Assembly (NCBI GenBank): GCA_003993805.1
Contig: RSEF01000006.1
Location: forward strand, 30,109,165-30,173,164
Source: Himantopus leucocephalus
Lineage: Eukaryota; Chordata; Aves; Charadriiformes; Recurvirostridae
Length of the DNA stretch: 64,000 nucleotides
Direction: 5' to 3'
Each line of letters begins with the position of its first letter. Positions within the stretch are counted from its first letter, which is position 1. The notes beneath the pieces were generated by a model. That model saw nothing but the letters and a program-made list of their open reading frames with translations. It did no database searches and was not told the DNA's origin. Positions 62,296 to 64,000 of this stretch are shown here, one piece after another. Both the position numbers and the translations under genes were made by a program.

Positions 62296-63631
62296 GTACA
62301 AAATTTCATTTACTAAGATTGTTTGCTAGTAAGGTTGAATCAGGTTTCAATCCATTCTTATTATTATATACTATTCTCTTTGCCCTCCACCTGCCAAGGA
62401 TTTTGTAGTAAACAACAGGTGAAAAAACAGGGGAAAATAGCATACTGAAAAATTTGGAGATCTCATCTGGACTTACACTGTGTGTTAATTCTGCCCCTCT
62501 GCTTTCTTCCTTAAAGAATCTGTCCTAAATGCAGCATTTCCCTTTATAGCAGAATTTTTCTTGTCCCTGACACTGAGGTTGAACAGTCATTTCTAAAAAA
62601 AGTTGAAACCATGCTCCTTTCTGTCACTTCATTTTTAAAAAATCTTAATTTCCCATACACGATTCATAGCTTAAAAATGGAATGAGATTGCCACTCCTTT
62701 CATTGGGTGTTAAAGTGCATTTATAAAACTGAGATTTTGATCAGAAATCCACCAGTGATTAGAAAATGTGAATCTCAAACTACAGGTGGCTACAGAGTAT
62801 GCAGGGTTGTGAACGAATACATTCAGGCATTTTGCCCCCGTAAGGTTTTAGCTCTCATTTTACTTGTAAGACTTTTTCCTGTTGTCGCATCGTGATTCGC
62901 GGTGTAAGATGATCTATCCTTAGCTGTGTTTGCAACCTGTGCAAATTGAATACCATCTGCAAATTTCATTAGGGGGCTGTTTACTGTCTTTCAGATCACT
63001 AATTGTGAAGTTAAGTAAGACCAGACTCCAGAAGTTAAATAAGACAGGCTCATGATATCTTTTGAGCCCCCCCACATACGTCGTCACTGTTATTTGTTTA
63101 CAGTTTGGGCCAGTTGTCAGCAGTAACGTTGACATCAGGGAAGCATGGCCTGGCCCTATATTTTATAGCCTTGATTTGCCTTTGTCTTCTCAAATTGTAA
63201 TGTGCTCTATGGCCATTTAAGCACAGAAACCCACTGCTCAGCAACAATTTCCAGTTCAAGCAGGTCTTTGAAAGAGATTAATTGGCAACAAATGAAGTAA
63301 TGGTGCTGTTCATTTCTCTTTGATTAGTGACAACTCAAAATACGTTTTGCCCTGAAGGTGGAGTCTGCAAGCACGGATTCCTCATCAAATCACCACCTCT
63401 TCAACTTTTCAGCTCACAGGTATACTAGGACAGATTAGTCATATTCCAGCAATCCCTCAACAAGCATCTGTTATTTCTTCTATCCTGAATTTTAATGAAA
63501 GACAAATTACTTTTTCTTCGGCAGAATTCCTGGAAAAGGCGTTTTTTCATCCTGTCCAAATCCAGCAAGGGCAATTACATCCTGAAGTATCTAAAAGGCC
63601 AGAACATAAAAGGCTCCATAGCTGTTGATCA
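62265..63631 (+). CDS. PLEKHS1: PLEKHS1, PH domain-containing S1 (partial; coding exons 1-3)
   Basis: A PH-domain protein of poorly known function; PH domains usually bind phosphoinositides or protein partners at membranes. Three exons with compatible phases give about 76 residues: a short head (MASTSKRNSA), then the start of the PH fold (VCKHGFLIKSPP, and NSWKRRFFILSKSSKGNYIL with LKYLKG and GSIAVD). The W-K-R-R-F-F-I-L strand is typical of PH domains. Position and strand right after CASP7 match the human gene order. The remainder lies past base 64000. The first exon is the weakest part: its start differs from the human N-terminus that I recall. Confidence 0.85.
63328..63419 (+). CDS. PLEKHS1: PLEKHS1 coding exon (PH domain, first strand)
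   Basis: 92 bases between GATTAG and CAG|GTATAC. TTQNTFCPEGGVCKHGFLIK then SPPLQLFSSQ. The KxGFLxKSPP strand opens the PH domain. Ends in phase 0. Confidence 0.85.
63525..63631 (+). CDS. PLEKHS1: PLEKHS1 coding exon (PH domain, strands 2-4)
   Basis: 107 bases between CGGCAG and the donor GTATGT. NSWKRRFFILSKSSKGNYIL then KYLKGQNIKGSIAVD. Clear PH-domain pattern. Ends with two bases of a split codon; the following exon was not found before base 64000. Confidence 0.9.
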
Positions 63632-64000
63632 GTATGTAACTCAAATGCATCATCTTTTTATTTTATCATGTATCAGCTCTCTTAAATCGCCACTGATTGT
63701 GTAGACTCTTGTTCCTTATTGAGGTTCCCGATCCAAATCCTGCTGAAGCCCAGAAAAGAGTCCCTTGGGCTTTTGTAGGCTTTGGGTGCAACTTACAGTG
63801 TATGATATGTGTAGAAGTAAAAATCTTAAATTGCTTTGATGAAATTTGGTATGTTTATTTAAGTGATTGTGGTGAAGTGGTATCTGCGAACAAGACTTCT
63901 TGGCTCTGTGATCCCAAAGGCTGCATTCCTGCAGTAGAAGATATTTTATCTCCTGTGAGGACAGTGCTATGCATTCACTCACATGCGAGTAAGGATGGGC
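63632..64000 (+). other. PLEKHS1: PLEKHS1 intron to the window edge
   Basis: No acceptor followed by a frame compatible with the phase of the preceding exon gives PH-like sequence. The trial acceptor before 63802 hits a stop at once, and the one before 63960 shows no PH pattern. Read as intron. Confidence 0.6.

Noticed and set aside
63752..64000. A fourth PLEKHS1 coding exon near the right edge
   Set aside because: Trial acceptors give stops or no PH-domain pattern in the required phase.
1..64000. CRISPR arrays, tRNA or rRNA genes, or a bacterial-style defence or secondary-metabolite system
   Set aside because: No regular spaced repeats, no tRNA or rRNA pattern found by eye, and the DNA is clearly vertebrate with introns and CR1 elements.

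Overview
The window is vertebrate nuclear DNA, almost certainly from a bird. Genes are split into short exons with GT-AG introns. The repeats are mainly CR1 LINEs whose 3' ends carry the avian-type terminal ATTCTGTG/ATTCTATG repeats and the matching 'aatcatagaat' antisense starts. A 100-base N run (20005-20104) marks an assembly gap. I cannot name the species.

Three protein genes are recognisable, and their order and orientation match the human chromosome 10 block NRAP-CASP7-PLEKHS1. (1) Bases 1-27908, minus strand: the first 21 coding exons of NRAP, a LIM plus nebulin-repeat protein of striated muscle. They encode residues 1-749; the rest lies beyond the left edge. (2) Bases 35821-55914, plus strand: the complete 309-codon CASP7 (executioner caspase-7) reading frame in six coding exons, with a CpG-island promoter at about 33.68-34.48 kb and a 3' UTR to about 57.3 kb. 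(3) Bases 62265-63631, plus strand: the first three coding exons of PLEKHS1, which open its PH domain. The gene runs off the right edge.

The intergenic space between NRAP and CASP7 (27.9-33.6 kb) looked empty but holds a decayed PIF/Harbinger-type DNA transposase on the minus strand (31902-32774). It stays in one reading frame for 291 codons, with at least nine internal stops. Other repeats are a long CR1 broken by the gap (19698-20843), several short CR1 tails, an older CR1-like relic in an NRAP intron, and two MIR-like SINE fragments.

Points for a second look: the transposase relic; an LETD motif in the CASP7 linker; inverted CR1 tails flanking the CASP7 exon that carries the catalytic histidine; a strong CTCF-type motif in CASP7 intron; a possible NRAP poison exon; and two NRAP modules that are unusually alike at the DNA level. 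No CRISPR array, tRNA, rRNA or bacterial-type system was seen. NRAP and CASP7 are neighbours by conserved synteny, not a functional pathway.
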